Positions 1-8,706 of a stretch of 64,000 nt of DNA are shown here, in pieces. A model generated the notes under the pieces. It saw only the letters and a list, made by a program, of their open reading frames with translations, searched no databases and was not told the origin of the DNA. The stretch spans positions 31,656-95,655 of the forward strand of contig VSDK01023974.1 of assembly GCA_009767595.1 (NCBI GenBank). The letters are read 5' to 3'. How positions within the stretch are numbered: the stretch's first letter is position 1; each line of letters begins with the position of its first letter. The position numbers and the translations under genes are program-made. Source of the stretch: Symbiodinium kawagutii (taxonomy: Eukaryota; Sar; Dinophyceae; Suessiales; Symbiodiniaceae).

Positions 1-2956
1 GTGAAAAGATCCTGGGTGTGCCCCGCCCTGACATAGTCAGAGCAAGTAGTATCCCGAATAAATGCAAAGTCAAGCTACATCATATAGCTAGTGTTGGAAC
101 ATATTGAGATGATCATTGAAAAACAGGGTGTTGAAGCTGCAATTCCAGACTTTCATCGAAGGTGAAACATTCACCAGAGAGACTTGCAAGTTGCACGCCT
201 GATGAAAGGCAACGACACAAAAGCCAAGCCTGGCGCTACCGTCGCAAGAACTCCCTGATGAATTCAGACGGCCGTCACAGCCTGATGTTAGCACCCTATG
301 GGTTAGGCGTATCGGGCACTGCTCCTGGCAAAATGCCAGCGAATTCGGTATCTGTGCGCTCTGAACGTTGAGCGGGTCGTTCAATGTCCAGCTTTTCCTG
401 GCGCACGAGACTTCTAAAAAACTTGATGGCCTCCGAACACAAGCTCAAGACATGTTGCGCAAGCTCGACCCTTTCAGGCCACTGGCAAAAGCAGCAGCAA
501 GGGGAAAAAAGTCCGTGCTGAATGAAAGTGCCATCTACACCTGAATCAATCCTCATGAGGCCCTCATCAAACCACACAAACACACTGTCTGCATTCCTTG
601 AGGGTACCATTAAGGCTTTCTGCAGCTTCGAATTCCATAACTATCCAACTTGGAACCCACCCACCCACCCAACGCCGCCCCAATGAACAACTAAGTGAAA
701 ACTGTCAAATCTTAAACGTCTCCTGCGAGTCGTCGGGACTGGTGGAATCTCTGTGATTTCCAGCGCAGGCACAGGATCTAGTGTTAAAGCTGCTGCCACA
801 GGTTTACAGCAATTTTACTGGGACAACTTGGGTTTAGCTACAGTATGCGATAGGAAGGGGGTTGCACGCTGTCTGATGCTCCTGTGGATTCGCATCATCT
901 CCAGCTTCAATCCAGCGCTCTCGGATCTTCCTGCGGCATGGCTTGGCCCTCGTCCCAAAACAAAGCTAGTAACTCCCGGCACAGCTTGAACTATGCTGGG
1001 GAATGTGGTGTCTTTTTTGTTGTTAATTGAGGAAACGCAGAACGCTTGTCACTTAGTGACCGGGCAGTTGAAAGCTGCTTGGAGCTCCCAATCTCAATCT
1101 GACAAATAGCCAAATGGTTTCTAAGAGAACGGATCCAAGCAAACTGATCATTGACTGCGTCCAACATGAACACTGCTGAGTCCCTGGTTCGTCCCGCTGT
1201 GGCTCGGTGACGTCACCATTTTGCACCCAACCAGTGCCGGTTTTCCGTGCCTCTTGATGCTTGGGCGACAATTGAGGATTATGGTTGACATCACTGCCAG
1301 AATCACCGCCAGCAGAATGGGCTTCAGCAGCAAGTCCTGAAAGGTAAGCTGGCGGGATCAGGTTTTATCCTCGGAAGTTGCTTGCTATTTTCTGTGGCCG
1401 GCAAGGGCGCTTGCAATGAAGTTGGCATGTTTCAGTTTGTGTATCAAAAGCTTGTTTGGCAAGCGTCCGCCAGAATCTTACCATCTCTTTTTCATGATGA
1501 TTCATGAAAATTCTGTGACTGAACATCCTCCCACAAATCATCTGAGATCCGTGATTGCCAAAGGACTCGATCGACAAAGGATCAAGCAAGCATTCAGCAC
1601 AAAAACCTCCAATGCTGTAAGGTCCTGCAAGAGGGATATTGCAGTACTCTCCAGCCATTTTGCTGCATCTGCCTTGGCTGTGGCGGATTTGCAGTCTAGC
1701 AGCCCTCAACATCGTTTACATGTGCTCGTCATTTCGGGCGAAGGATTTCGCTTAAAGTCAGTGCAATGCATGCCGCTGCAGATTGAACATAAAGATCTAC
1801 CGATTATAGGAAAAAGGAACCAAGGAGATACATTGTATTACATGTCTAGCGACACACCTAGTGCGACAACACCAAGATTTGCCAAACACCACTCCTATGC
1901 AGCATCACTCAGCCAAGACACACTCAAGGTCCAGAAGATGTACTCCCTGACAAAGAGCAAATGATAGTAAAGTGTCCCAAAAGTGTCACATCAAGTTCTT
2001 GGGAGCCATCGCCTATTGTCAATAAAAACACTGAAAAAACACCCACACGGCAACCGAGGTCCAAACATGTCAAAAGTGATGCATGTCCCCGTGTTCTCTA
2101 CAAGTTTAGGATCCTCCCTAGAAAATGTCAAGATCTTTCAAAAGCATGCAAGTTCTGATGAGTAAGGGGAAAAACGACATGACACTGACATCTCCTTTTG
2201 CCTTGTACTTCTGTTCGTATGGAATTCATGGAGGCGTGACATCCGATTTGGTCTTGCAGCTGGCTCCTTCTCTTCCACTTCCTCCGCCTTATGTTCTTCT
2301 TCTCTTCTGTCCATTCCACCTCCTGCAAAAGGTCGCACAAAGACTCAACATTCTACCATAAATTGCGATTCAACTGAAACGTACTTCTTCACCTTTGCCT
2401 GAACAGTTGTTTGATGACTGACCTCTGCTTTGCCTCTTTTTTTATTTCCTATTCGTAGTTTAGCGAATCCTTCCTCATGTTGTACGGGCTTTCTTGCGCA
2501 TTCTAAAGGCTCCACTTAGGTGTGCATCCAAAGGAATAAACCACCCTTCCTTTCACTACGCCCCTGCCTGTTTCTTGATAATACCTGTTGAATTTTGTTT
2601 CACAGAAAGTGTGTACATCAATAGCTTGGTATACACCTCAACTTTGAGGACGAAGACATCATAAAAAGAATCGTATCACTAACTATATGCGTCGGACTTC
2701 GAAGGCAACATGTTTGTTTCACCCAATGAGAAAAATAACCACGTGCAGCAAACGAACACGGTACATGCTCAGTCTCTTGACGTAAGGTCATGGGTGTACA
2801 GAAAGAATATCATTCTCAACGGCTACCTGAAATCAAATGTTCTACATATTGATTAATCAAGTCATTTATTAACAAACTAATTGATTGATTGATTGATTGA
2901 TCAATTCCACTCTGATGATGCAGCGGCATCGTCATGATACTTTTCAACATGAATAT
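1..2956. other. Left flank, no recognisable gene
   Basis: I see no domain or convincing splice structure here. The longest open frames are about 180 aa on the plus strand (1,416-1,964) and about 104-115 aa on the minus strand (296-610 and 1,365-1,712). They have low-complexity-free but unrecognisable translations and overlap each other on opposite strands. The minus frame at 296-610 could be an exon, but nothing confirms it. A short GATT microsatellite lies near the retroelement boundary. Confidence 0.5.
2881..2905. repeat. (GATT)n microsatellite
   Basis: About six copies of the tetranucleotide GATT lie 50 bp outside the B2 end of the retroelement. It is simple sequence with no coding meaning. 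Confidence 0.85.
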
Positions 2957-3141
2957 CATGTCAGGACTTTTGTCTGTGCCACGCCAGACTCTTTTGGGTG
3001 CTGAGTTCCTCAGCAGAGAGAAAGGTGCCATCATATTATGATGAAACACCTGTAAAGGCTTTACACCGGTCACCCTGCCAACACAGGGAAAACAGTTGCC
3101 CCTGCCATCACAGGGACCACTGAAGACCGGATATCCCTCAC
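2957..3141 (-). repeat. Terminal direct repeat B2 of the retroelement
   Basis: This 185-bp block matches 3,277-3,461 exactly at an offset of 320. It forms the outer 3' end of the element on the minus strand. It contains two short hairpins (3,073-3,088 and 3,100-3,115) with 5-bp CCCTG/CAGGG stems. Confidence 0.92.
3073..3115 (-). repeat. Two mini-hairpins in the non-coding B repeat
   Basis: Stem-loops lie at 3,073-3,088 (CCCTG, loop CCAACA, CAGGG) and 3,100-3,115 (CCCTG, loop CCATCA, CAGGG). Both recur unchanged in B1 at +320. They show that the hairpin family is not limited to coding DNA. Confidence 0.85.
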
Positions 3142-3187
3142 ACACCTTTCCCGGTCGACAACTAAGCCACCGGGGCGGGTGGGATGG

Positions 3188-3281
3188 GAGCACAACAGCT
3201 GCAAGTGGACGGCATGATTCAGACATGCAGTCATGACATACCTACAGCTCCCTAACTACGTTAGTCCACATGCAACCATGT
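3188..3281 (-). repeat. Internal direct repeat A2 of the retroelement
   Basis: This 94-bp block is identical to 10,163-10,256. It abuts B1 and shares the CATGT pentamer at 3,277-3,281 with it. It is separated from B2 by a unique 46-bp spacer (3,142-3,187). Confidence 0.92.
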
Positions 3282-3461
3282 CAGGACTTTTGTCTGTGCC
3301 ACGCCAGACTCTTTTGGGTGCTGAGTTCCTCAGCAGAGAGAAAGGTGCCATCATATTATGATGAAACACCTGTAAAGGCTTTACACCGGTCACCCTGCCA
3401 ACACAGGGAAAACAGTTGCCCCTGCCATCACAGGGACCACTGAAGACCGGATATCCCTCAC
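3277..3461 (-). repeat. Internal direct repeat B1 of the retroelement
   Basis: This is an exact copy of 2,957-3,141. It starts 15 bp downstream of the recombinase stop codon, so it marks the 3' boundary of the coding region. It contains the same two CCCTG/CAGGG hairpins (3,393-3,408 and 3,420-3,435). Confidence 0.92.
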
Positions 3462-3476
3462 GTCTCCAACCTGGCC

Positions 3477-4412
3477 TTAGCCGTCAAGGTGTTGCATAAG
3501 CAGAGACGTAGCAGAGGAAATCGCTGCGTGTTGTGCAGCACTCAGCCTCAAGTGAGTCACCATGGCGGTGGCATCTTGAAGGTAGATTCTAGCTGAGCTA
3601 GTAGATGCCCAGCGTCCACGAAGTAACGTCCTTTCTAAGCTCTGATGCTGAAGGAAGTCCCAAGATGCACCTCCTCGACGGAGAGAGTACACTGTAATGA
3701 GACCCTCCAACTCAAAGAAATCCAGAAGGACATTGAACAAGTTCCGGAAGAAGCGCTCACCACGCAGAAGCAAGGGCTCATTGGGTTTACGTCGAGCACA
3801 GGCCTTACGCAAAGCTGACACGGCAATGGGACTCTCGACAACCACCATTTCAGCGGCATTGTTCCTCTTGCCGGTTTTGGTGAAGCCCAAAGATAGCACT
3901 GCTCGACTACCATAGAAGCTGATATCCTTCACACGCAACCTGTAGATTTCTCCACTCCGCAACATGGCATCAAATCCCATGAGAAGCGCAGCTGCCTCAT
4001 GGATCAACTGAAGGTGCAAGCAAGCTCCTGCAAAAGCCAACACTACTGCAGGACTCAGAGGAAGAACGCGACGGGGCGGTTCTAAACGTTGCCAAACACG
4101 CGCCAGCTTCCAAGAGTGTTTTAACCGACCGATGGCTTGGGGCACAAAGAACTGAAGACCTGCTAGCCCATCACTAGCAATGGTCTTGTGTGCCCCATCC
4201 TGGAACATATGCTCAAGCCATTCAGAGACCACATCGTCAAGGTCATCCCAGCATTGCACTTGATAACCAAACTCAGCGATGAAAGCCAAAAACAATAGCA
4301 TTGTTTTTCGGTACAGGTCCAACATCCCAGGGGACACCATCTTGGCTTTCAAGGTTGTCCGGGCACGGGCCTTTCGGCGTGCTTGTTGGGATTGAATGGC
4401 GGGTCGTACCAT
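3477..4412 (-). CDS. Tyrosine recombinase of the retroelement
   Basis: This 311-aa protein should integrate the circular cDNA intermediate by site-specific recombination. The catalytic pattern of the tyrosine recombinase family is visible: first Arg in MLRSGE (R152), Lys in TKTGK (about K179), YSLRRGG (R245, with Tyr242 at the place usually held by His), GRW (R267, W268) and the nucleophile in ARIYLQD (Y277). The N-terminal 110 residues are a basic, helix-rich SAM-like core-binding part. It has its own ATG at 4,412 and overlaps the end of the upstream pol frame by 64 nt in the -1 register, so it may be made by reinitiation or as a separate product. The stop lies 15 bp before repeat B1. The frame is intact. 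Tyr in place of His is unusual, and I cannot say from the sequence whether it weakens activity. Confidence 0.88.
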   Translation of the reverse strand: MVRPAIQSQQARRKARARTTLKAKMVSPGMLDLYRKTMLLFLAFIAEFGYQVQCWDDLDDVVSEWLEHMFQDGAHKTIASDGLAGLQFFVPQAIGRLKHSWKLARVWQRLEPPRRVLPLSPAVVLAFAGACLHLQLIHEAAALLMGFDAMLRSGEIYRLRVKDISFYGSRAVLSLGFTKTGKRNNAAEMVVVESPIAVSALRKACARRKPNEPLLLRGERFFRNLFNVLLDFFELEGLITVYSLRRGGASWDFLQHQSLERTLLRGRWASTSSARIYLQDATAMVTHLRLSAAQHAAISSATSLLMQHLDG

Positions 4413-6886
4413 CTGCTGGGGATATCGGACGGGTTGTCCCGTGTATCCACGTAGCCAACCGCTACGATAGTACCACTGGCCACCACCAGCGCTGCATATT
4501 TTGAGAGCGCTACCTGAAGCCTAAAACTGGAGGAACGCCCCTTAGCCAAAATGGCTGCGACGACCTGTGAGTCGACCAAGTGAAGCACCCGGTGGCCACA
4601 GCGGCTTGCTTTGCGTAGCCTCCATTTTAGGGAGTTGATTACTGCTTGAAGTTCTAAACAGTTAATATGAGCATGGCCACGCCATGCATAACCATGGATA
4701 ATAGCCCACTCAAAAAGTTGGGATTGAAAACCAGAACGAGGCCAGGCCTTCATACGGTATGGTGCCTGCAAATCGAGTCTGACATCGGTACCGCCCCGTT
4801 CAGCATGTCTAAGGATATGACTAACCAGACGAGCCACGTTATCATCCTCATAGGGCCTTTGACAAAACCGGGGATACTCAACCCAACCTGCTGGCGCCTC
4901 GCCAACTATGCTGACTAGTTGCCTGAGGTCACGAAGCGGCTCACCGCCGTATTTGCGTAGCAGCTCATGCAGGGCCATCATCACTGCATAGACACAATAG
5001 GTGTTGCCAATCATCTGACCGCCTATCAGCTGCTTGTCCTGCGCAGAAGTCTTTGGGCTGAAGCTACGTGACACGTACCCTCGGTCAAAGCCCATCAGCA
5101 ACTCTTTCTCCTCCACGTCAGGAAGTCTGAGGCACCCCTCAGAAGTAGTAATGAGATGCTGACGTTCATAGTTGTAAACTTGCACACAGAAAGAGTCAGC
5201 CTCCCACCTAGCTTTTGCTTCCGCTGTTGCAGAGTTCAAGCCTGCAGGCTTGAAGGGGGGTTTCTTCCGACGCTGCGGCCGAGTAAAAGTCGGCAACCAC
5301 GTGTCAACTGGCCTATGCCAGTGGGACCCTTCGTTTAACCAGGTGTTGTCAGGCTTACGGCAGTCCGGAAACAACCATTCCGAAAACCCTTCATGCAGTG
5401 CCAGTGACTCATCCCCTTGTGCTTGAATATCCCAAGTCATCCAAAAATAACGAGGTCTTCTGCACTGAGTGAAATACTTCGCGTCAATGAGCACTGGCTC
5501 CATACCCAGCACTGAGGAAAAGGAATTGCGGCTTTCAGCACTCATACTAGAGACATTCTCCACCATGAGCTCCACCGGGACAGAAAACTCCTCTTCCAGC
5601 AAACCTTTAACTCGAGGAACCTCAAAGAAAAGACGGGACTTGAAACCTGCTAGCCCAGCTCGCTGCGCGTTGAGTTGGCTCAGGTCTTGGCAGGGACTCC
5701 CTGCACTAACCAAGACAAAATCAACCTTGTACCCAACGGAGGATCGAAGGTGCTGGATTGCCTGGCGGTCGATCTTGCAGACGTCACCAAGCTCAATAAC
5801 TCCTGGCCACCTAGTCCTCACCAGCCTTTTGCAAGCTCGGTCAACCTCTGACGATGCGAAGCCCACAACATGGCACTTAAGTCGGGCTAAGGCAGCCATC
5901 ACTGCCCCAATACCGTCAAACAATGAGACCACCAAAATCCTTGGTCCCTTCCGGTCCTGGCTCACGCTACAGCTTCCCACCGGTCGAAAGGCCACGTTGT
6001 CAGGGTGATGACTGGCAAGGTTGACTGTCTCCAACGCCTTATCTCCTGCAGGCGCCAGCCCAGCACTGGCGCACAAACCTCCGCCATGCTCTGAGGCATC
6101 AGAGCAAGTCACCAGCCCACTCACTGGCGTGAACAAGTTTGTAACTGCCATAGGAAGTAAACACACCGCTTGGATAAGTTCTTTCCAAGCTTGTGCCTTC
6201 AAAGGTTTGCAGATGAATCGCTTTTGCTTCGGCCATACCACATTGAGCAACGACATCAATGGCCTTCGAAACTCAAAACATCTGACCAGTCGCCCCAGAA
6301 TCATCATGAGTACTTTATGTGATATCATTCTTGACCTCATTGACCAAAGAATAAAGTAACCAACCTCCAACTTTTTCTGAACACTGACACTCAGCCAGCC
6401 CTCAACTCCATCAACAACGGCCCCCATCCTCTCAACTCGGGGTTCTCTGATGTGAGCCTTTGGCTCCGATATCCTCACACCTGCTCTGCTGTAAGCGGCT
6501 CTCTGTTGTTTATGCTGCTCACTCATGGTTCCAACCATCTCACGCCACATTGCAGCTGGCACAATCTCGGGCGCATCGAAGTCGTCCAAGTAGTATTGAA
6601 CCCAGCCACCTGGTTGAGTGGTGGCACTGACTGGAGTGGGGCGGTCCCTACGGATTTCATCCTGTTCCCTTAGGCCACCACCTAGGGGAGCATCTTGCAG
6701 GCCAAGTCTCCTGTGAAGATGCTGGAATAAAGGGACGCTGTTTATCCAACCCATAGGTATCACTTTTGAAGCCAACCAAACCTCCGGGACCCCTGGCATC
6801 CCAAGGACCTCACCCCGGACCGGCCACTTGAACGTCATCAATGACCTCCACTTCTCCGGCAGCTCCCAAGCATAAAATGCCCCCTT
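4349..6886 (-). CDS. Retroelement pol, second part: RT C-terminal half, DNMT3-like cytosine-5 methyltransferase, RNase H
   Basis: This is an open frame continuing pol, with no genuine ATG start (the first codon of the long frame at 6,841 is TTG; numbering starts there). RT fingers/palm motifs are KGAFYAW (6,886 onward), IPMGW (28-32) and the catalytic YLDD (84-87). CSDASEHGGG (246-255) looks like the first RNase H Asp motif. Residues about 301-632 are a C5-methyltransferase with motif I FDGIG (308-312), catalytic GSPCQDLS (Cys384), ENV (428-430), RRPRYFW (461-467) and motif X GNTYCVY (612-618). The wording around PCQDLS, LFFE, IDAK and RYFW is DNMT3-like, not DNMT1- or Dcm-like. RNase H then resumes with HINCLE (E730), LVDSQVVA (D757) and DTRDNPSD (D799/D802). 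The likely role is replication of the element plus CG methylation of its own or host DNA. The methyltransferase looks intact, but translation depends on getting past the frameshifts just upstream. Confidence 0.88.
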   Translation of the reverse strand, partial: KGAFYAWELPEKWRSLMTFKWPVRGEVLGMPGVPEVWLASKVIPMGWINSVPLFQHLHRRLGLQDAPLGGGLREQDEIRRDRPTPVSATTQPGGWVQYYLDDFDAPEIVPAAMWREMVGTMSEQHKQQRAAYSRAGVRISEPKAHIREPRVERMGAVVDGVEGWLSVSVQKKLEVGYFILWSMRSRMISHKVLMMILGRLVRCFEFRRPLMSLLNVVWPKQKRFICKPLKAQAWKELIQAVCLLPMAVTNLFTPVSGLVTCSDASEHGGGLCASAGLAPAGDKALETVNLASHHPDNVAFRPVGSCSVSQDRKGPRILVVSLFDGIGAVMAALARLKCHVVGFASSEVDRACKRLVRTRWPGVIELGDVCKIDRQAIQHLRSSVGYKVDFVLVSAGSPCQDLSQLNAQRAGLAGFKSRLFFEVPRVKGLLEEEFSVPVELMVENVSSMSAESRNSFSSVLGMEPVLIDAKYFTQCRRPRYFWMTWDIQAQGDESLALHEGFSEWLFPDCRKPDNTWLNEGSHWHRPVDTWLPTFTRPQRRKKPPFKPAGLNSATAEAKARWEADSFCVQVYNYERQHLITTSEGCLRLPDVEEKELLMGFDRGYVSRSFSPKTSAQDKQLIGGQMIGNTYCVYAVMMALHELLRKYGGEPLRDLRQLVSIVGEAPAGWVEYPRFCQRPYEDDNVARLVSHILRHAERGGTDVRLDLQAPYRMKAWPRSGFQSQLFEWAIIHGYAWRGHAHINCLELQAVINSLKWRLRKASRCGHRVLHLVDSQVVAAILAKGRSSSFRLQVALSKYAALVVASGTIVAVGYVDTRDNPSDIPSRWYDPPFNPNKHAERPVPGQP
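5235..5254. repeat. 20-bp perfect palindrome in methyltransferase coding sequence
   Basis: The half-site TTCAAGCCTG is followed directly by its exact reverse complement. It falls in the target-recognition part of the methyltransferase, at residues about 530-536 (PAGLN region). Confidence 0.85.
6667..6688 (-). repeat. Mini-hairpin in pol with CCACCA loop
   Basis: This has an 8-bp stem CCCTTAGG/CCTAGGGG with one G-T pair and loop CCACCA. It lies between the RT IPMGW and YLDD motifs. Related hairpins in pol are at 6,052-6,072 (7-bp GCGCCAG stem), 6,088-6,105 (7-bp GCTCTGA stem), 5,891-5,906 (GGCAG stem, loop CCATCA), 5,307-5,322 (ACTGGC stem) and 7,082-7,098 (ACCAG stem, loop CCCATCA). One in the recombinase gene is at 4,161-4,179 (TGCTAG stem, loop CCCATCA). 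Confidence 0.75.
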
Positions 6887-8706
6887 CTTGGTCGTCCCCA
6901 GACCAAAGCAATGCTGACCCGTGAGGGAGCTGACAACCAGCCCAATGCCAATGTGTCCATATCGCCCTGCTTCAAGGCCTGCAAAGAGTTTGCGGGTGTG
7001 AGGTTCATGATAAGCCTGGTTAGTTTGGATTCACCTGGTCCAGGGGTGCCCTTCTTTTCGACACAGAAAAGACCATTCAACACCAGCCCATCACTGGTTC
7101 GAAATATGTCCTCCTTCTTAATGGGGGCAAGTATGTTCCGGTTAACCAAAGCTGCTGCCACCTTATCCCATTCGCTCCTGGAAACATTCATCGAAGCTGT
7201 GGGCAAAGGAGACGGCCACAACCGTTCAGGCAGCAAACACTTCACGGGATCCTCCAACCACTCGCAGACATCACTGCTAGCCACATCCGTCGCCTTCAAG
7301 GAGCCTGCAACTTCTTTGTCGGGAAGTCCAGGAAGTAGTTCGCCTAACCGCAACGGCAGGGCGTGGCTGATTTCTTCTCCCGTGTAATCTACCCCTTTCT
7401 GCTTCACCAGCTCAGGAAATTTCACTGGCCCTAAAGTGGTAAAGGGGTCCAAACAAAAGTAGTTGCAAGCCCTCTCAATCACCTCATAGCACCTGAGTTG
7501 TGAGGGTGAATGCTGGTTGTATGAACTATAGATGGGACCCTTCCAACCAAGAAATTGACCGTTGAGAACAGTGCTACAGTTAAACCTCCAAATCTGTGAG
7601 GTAGCCCGTCCAACCAGTTTGTGTCTTTGTTGTTTGGGGATGCCCTTCAACTTGTCATACGCGACCAGAAGCACGGAACCACTGGGTTGACTCGCACGAA
7701 ACTGTTCCATGATTTTCACCGCAGCTCCCACGTTCGGCAGGGGTAGTGGCAAAACATCTCTCTGCCGATGGATTGGCGTGGCACCATTCATTGCGAAAAC
7801 TGCCTCTCTCGGCATTGAAAGAAGGAGCTGCATAAAGGTCAGACCCAACTGAAGAACGTCAAGATGATTTAAACTGTCAAACACCGTTGAAAAACATTGC
7901 AAAACATCACTCATCGAATCACCGGGTACATGGGCCAACCTCCACAGCTGATCGAAAACTTCTGCCCCCACATCTTTACAAGGGGAACTGTAGAAGAAAT
8001 CCTGGGGCATCCCAGGGCGTTGTGCATTGGAGAATTCCTGGTCGTCGCCAGGAGGAGTGAAACTACCCTGACGGATCTCAGGGTTGTCAGCTACCATCGC
8101 AGCAGCCTGGCCATCACCAGGCGACACCAATTCCACCTGACCATCATCAGGGGGTGAAGTCGGCTCCCTCAGGCCAACACCTGGGGACCCAACCTCCATG
8201 CATCTCACTTCTTGCTCCTGAGGTGGGTGAAGATCCGGTCCTTCCAGGCTGTCCTGCTCTCTCCCGGTCGTCTCTCCACCTCGTTCCTTGCCTGCGCAAT
8301 TGGACCTTGTCCTCGTCCTGCGTCGCCTTTTCCACCTCCTCTTGGCTTGTCCTTCGGGGCGATCTCCTTTGCTAGACTTCCTCCGGCCTCGTCTGCAAAG
8401 GTTGCTCTCAGGGCAGGCTGTCTCTGTCTCCTCAAAGGACTCCTGCTTGGGCTTTCGGCTTTGATGTGTTCTTGGGGGTGGCGTCGCGGAGAGGGTGGTG
8501 CCAACACCCTCCCCTCGCCTACTTCCTAGCCCACGGCTGGCCCCCTTGCCGTTTTTCCCATGAGAGCCTGCGATTTGGCTTCTTTGTAAGCAATTTCTCT
8601 GGCGAACACTGAATCTTCCATCGTCGCCCCAGTGCCGAACACGTCGTCGGGAAGAAGCTCGAGCTGTGGCCCTATCCTGTCTGTGCTGCCTCGGATTTGT
8701 AGGCAC
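6838..8706 (-). CDS. Retroelement pol, first part: linker region and RT N-terminal half
   Basis: This open frame overlaps gag by about 180 nt in the -1 register and has no ATG (first codon GTG). It is probably entered by -1 frameshifting at 8,553-8,559. The segment after the slip is Arg/Lys- and Gly-rich and low in complexity. It is followed by an approximately 11-residue periodic stretch (PGDDQ, PGDGQ, PDDGQ and so on) encoded by DNA hairpins. A conserved pol region begins with FDQLWRLAHVP. Near the C-terminus, NGLFCVEKKG and KLTRLIMNLTPAN are RT fingers motifs, followed by GDMDTL. The frame then leaves the RT reading frame and stops at 6,838 after an out-of-frame tail. The true continuation passes through a second frame (LLWSGDDQ) into the downstream pol frame, so two 1-nt changes separate the RT halves. 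I infer inactivation, not a second programmed shift. Confidence 0.8.
   Translation of the reverse strand: MPTNPRQHRQDRATARASSRRRVRHWGDDGRFSVRQRNCLQRSQIAGSHGKNGKGASRGLGSRRGEGVGTTLSATPPPRTHQSRKPKQESFEETETACPESNLCRRGRRKSSKGDRPEGQAKRRWKRRRRTRTRSNCAGKERGGETTGREQDSLEGPDLHPPQEQEVRCMEVGSPGVGLREPTSPPDDGQVELVSPGDGQAAAMVADNPEIRQGSFTPPGDDQEFSNAQRPGMPQDFFYSSPCKDVGAEVFDQLWRLAHVPGDSMSDVLQCFSTVFDSLNHLDVLQLGLTFMQLLLSMPREAVFAMNGATPIHRQRDVLPLPLPNVGAAVKIMEQFRASQPSGSVLLVAYDKLKGIPKQQRHKLVGRATSQIWRFNCSTVLNGQFLGWKGPIYSSYNQHSPSQLRCYEVIERACNYFCLDPFTTLGPVKFPELVKQKGVDYTGEEISHALPLRLGELLPGLPDKEVAGSLKATDVASSDVCEWLEDPVKCLLPERLWPSPLPTASMNVSRSEWDKVAAALVNRNILAPIKKEDIFRTSDGLVLNGLFCVEKKGTPGPGESKLTRLIMNLTPANSLQALKQGDMDTLALGWLSAPSRVSIALVWGRPRRGHFMLGSCRRSGGH
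8001..8186 (-). repeat. Array of six mini-hairpins inside pol coding sequence
   Basis: The array contains six perfect or nearly perfect stem-loops: 8,001-8,016 (CCTGGG stem), 8,036-8,053 (TCCTGG), 8,065-8,084 (ACCCTGA), 8,105-8,122 (GCCTGG), 8,136-8,151 (CCTGA) and 8,167-8,186 (CCTCAGG with one G-T pair). Loops are 4-6 nt, and two of them are CCATCA. The centres are 30-39 bp apart, and every hairpin lies in the same codon phase. On the minus strand they encode P-x-x-x-(Q/L) motifs such as PGDDQ, PGDGQ, PDDGQ and PGVGL. Confidence 0.85.

Noticed and set aside
1416..1964. 182-aa plus-strand open frame
   Set aside because: No start context, domain or codon signal, and it overlaps a minus frame of similar quality. 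An open frame of this length can arise by chance in 64 kb.
4538..4560. Minus-strand match to the dinoflagellate spliced-leader core (GCCATTTTGGCT)
   Set aside because: It falls inside the RNase H motif VAAILAKG and is explained by those codons. The flanks do not match the leader and no donor follows.
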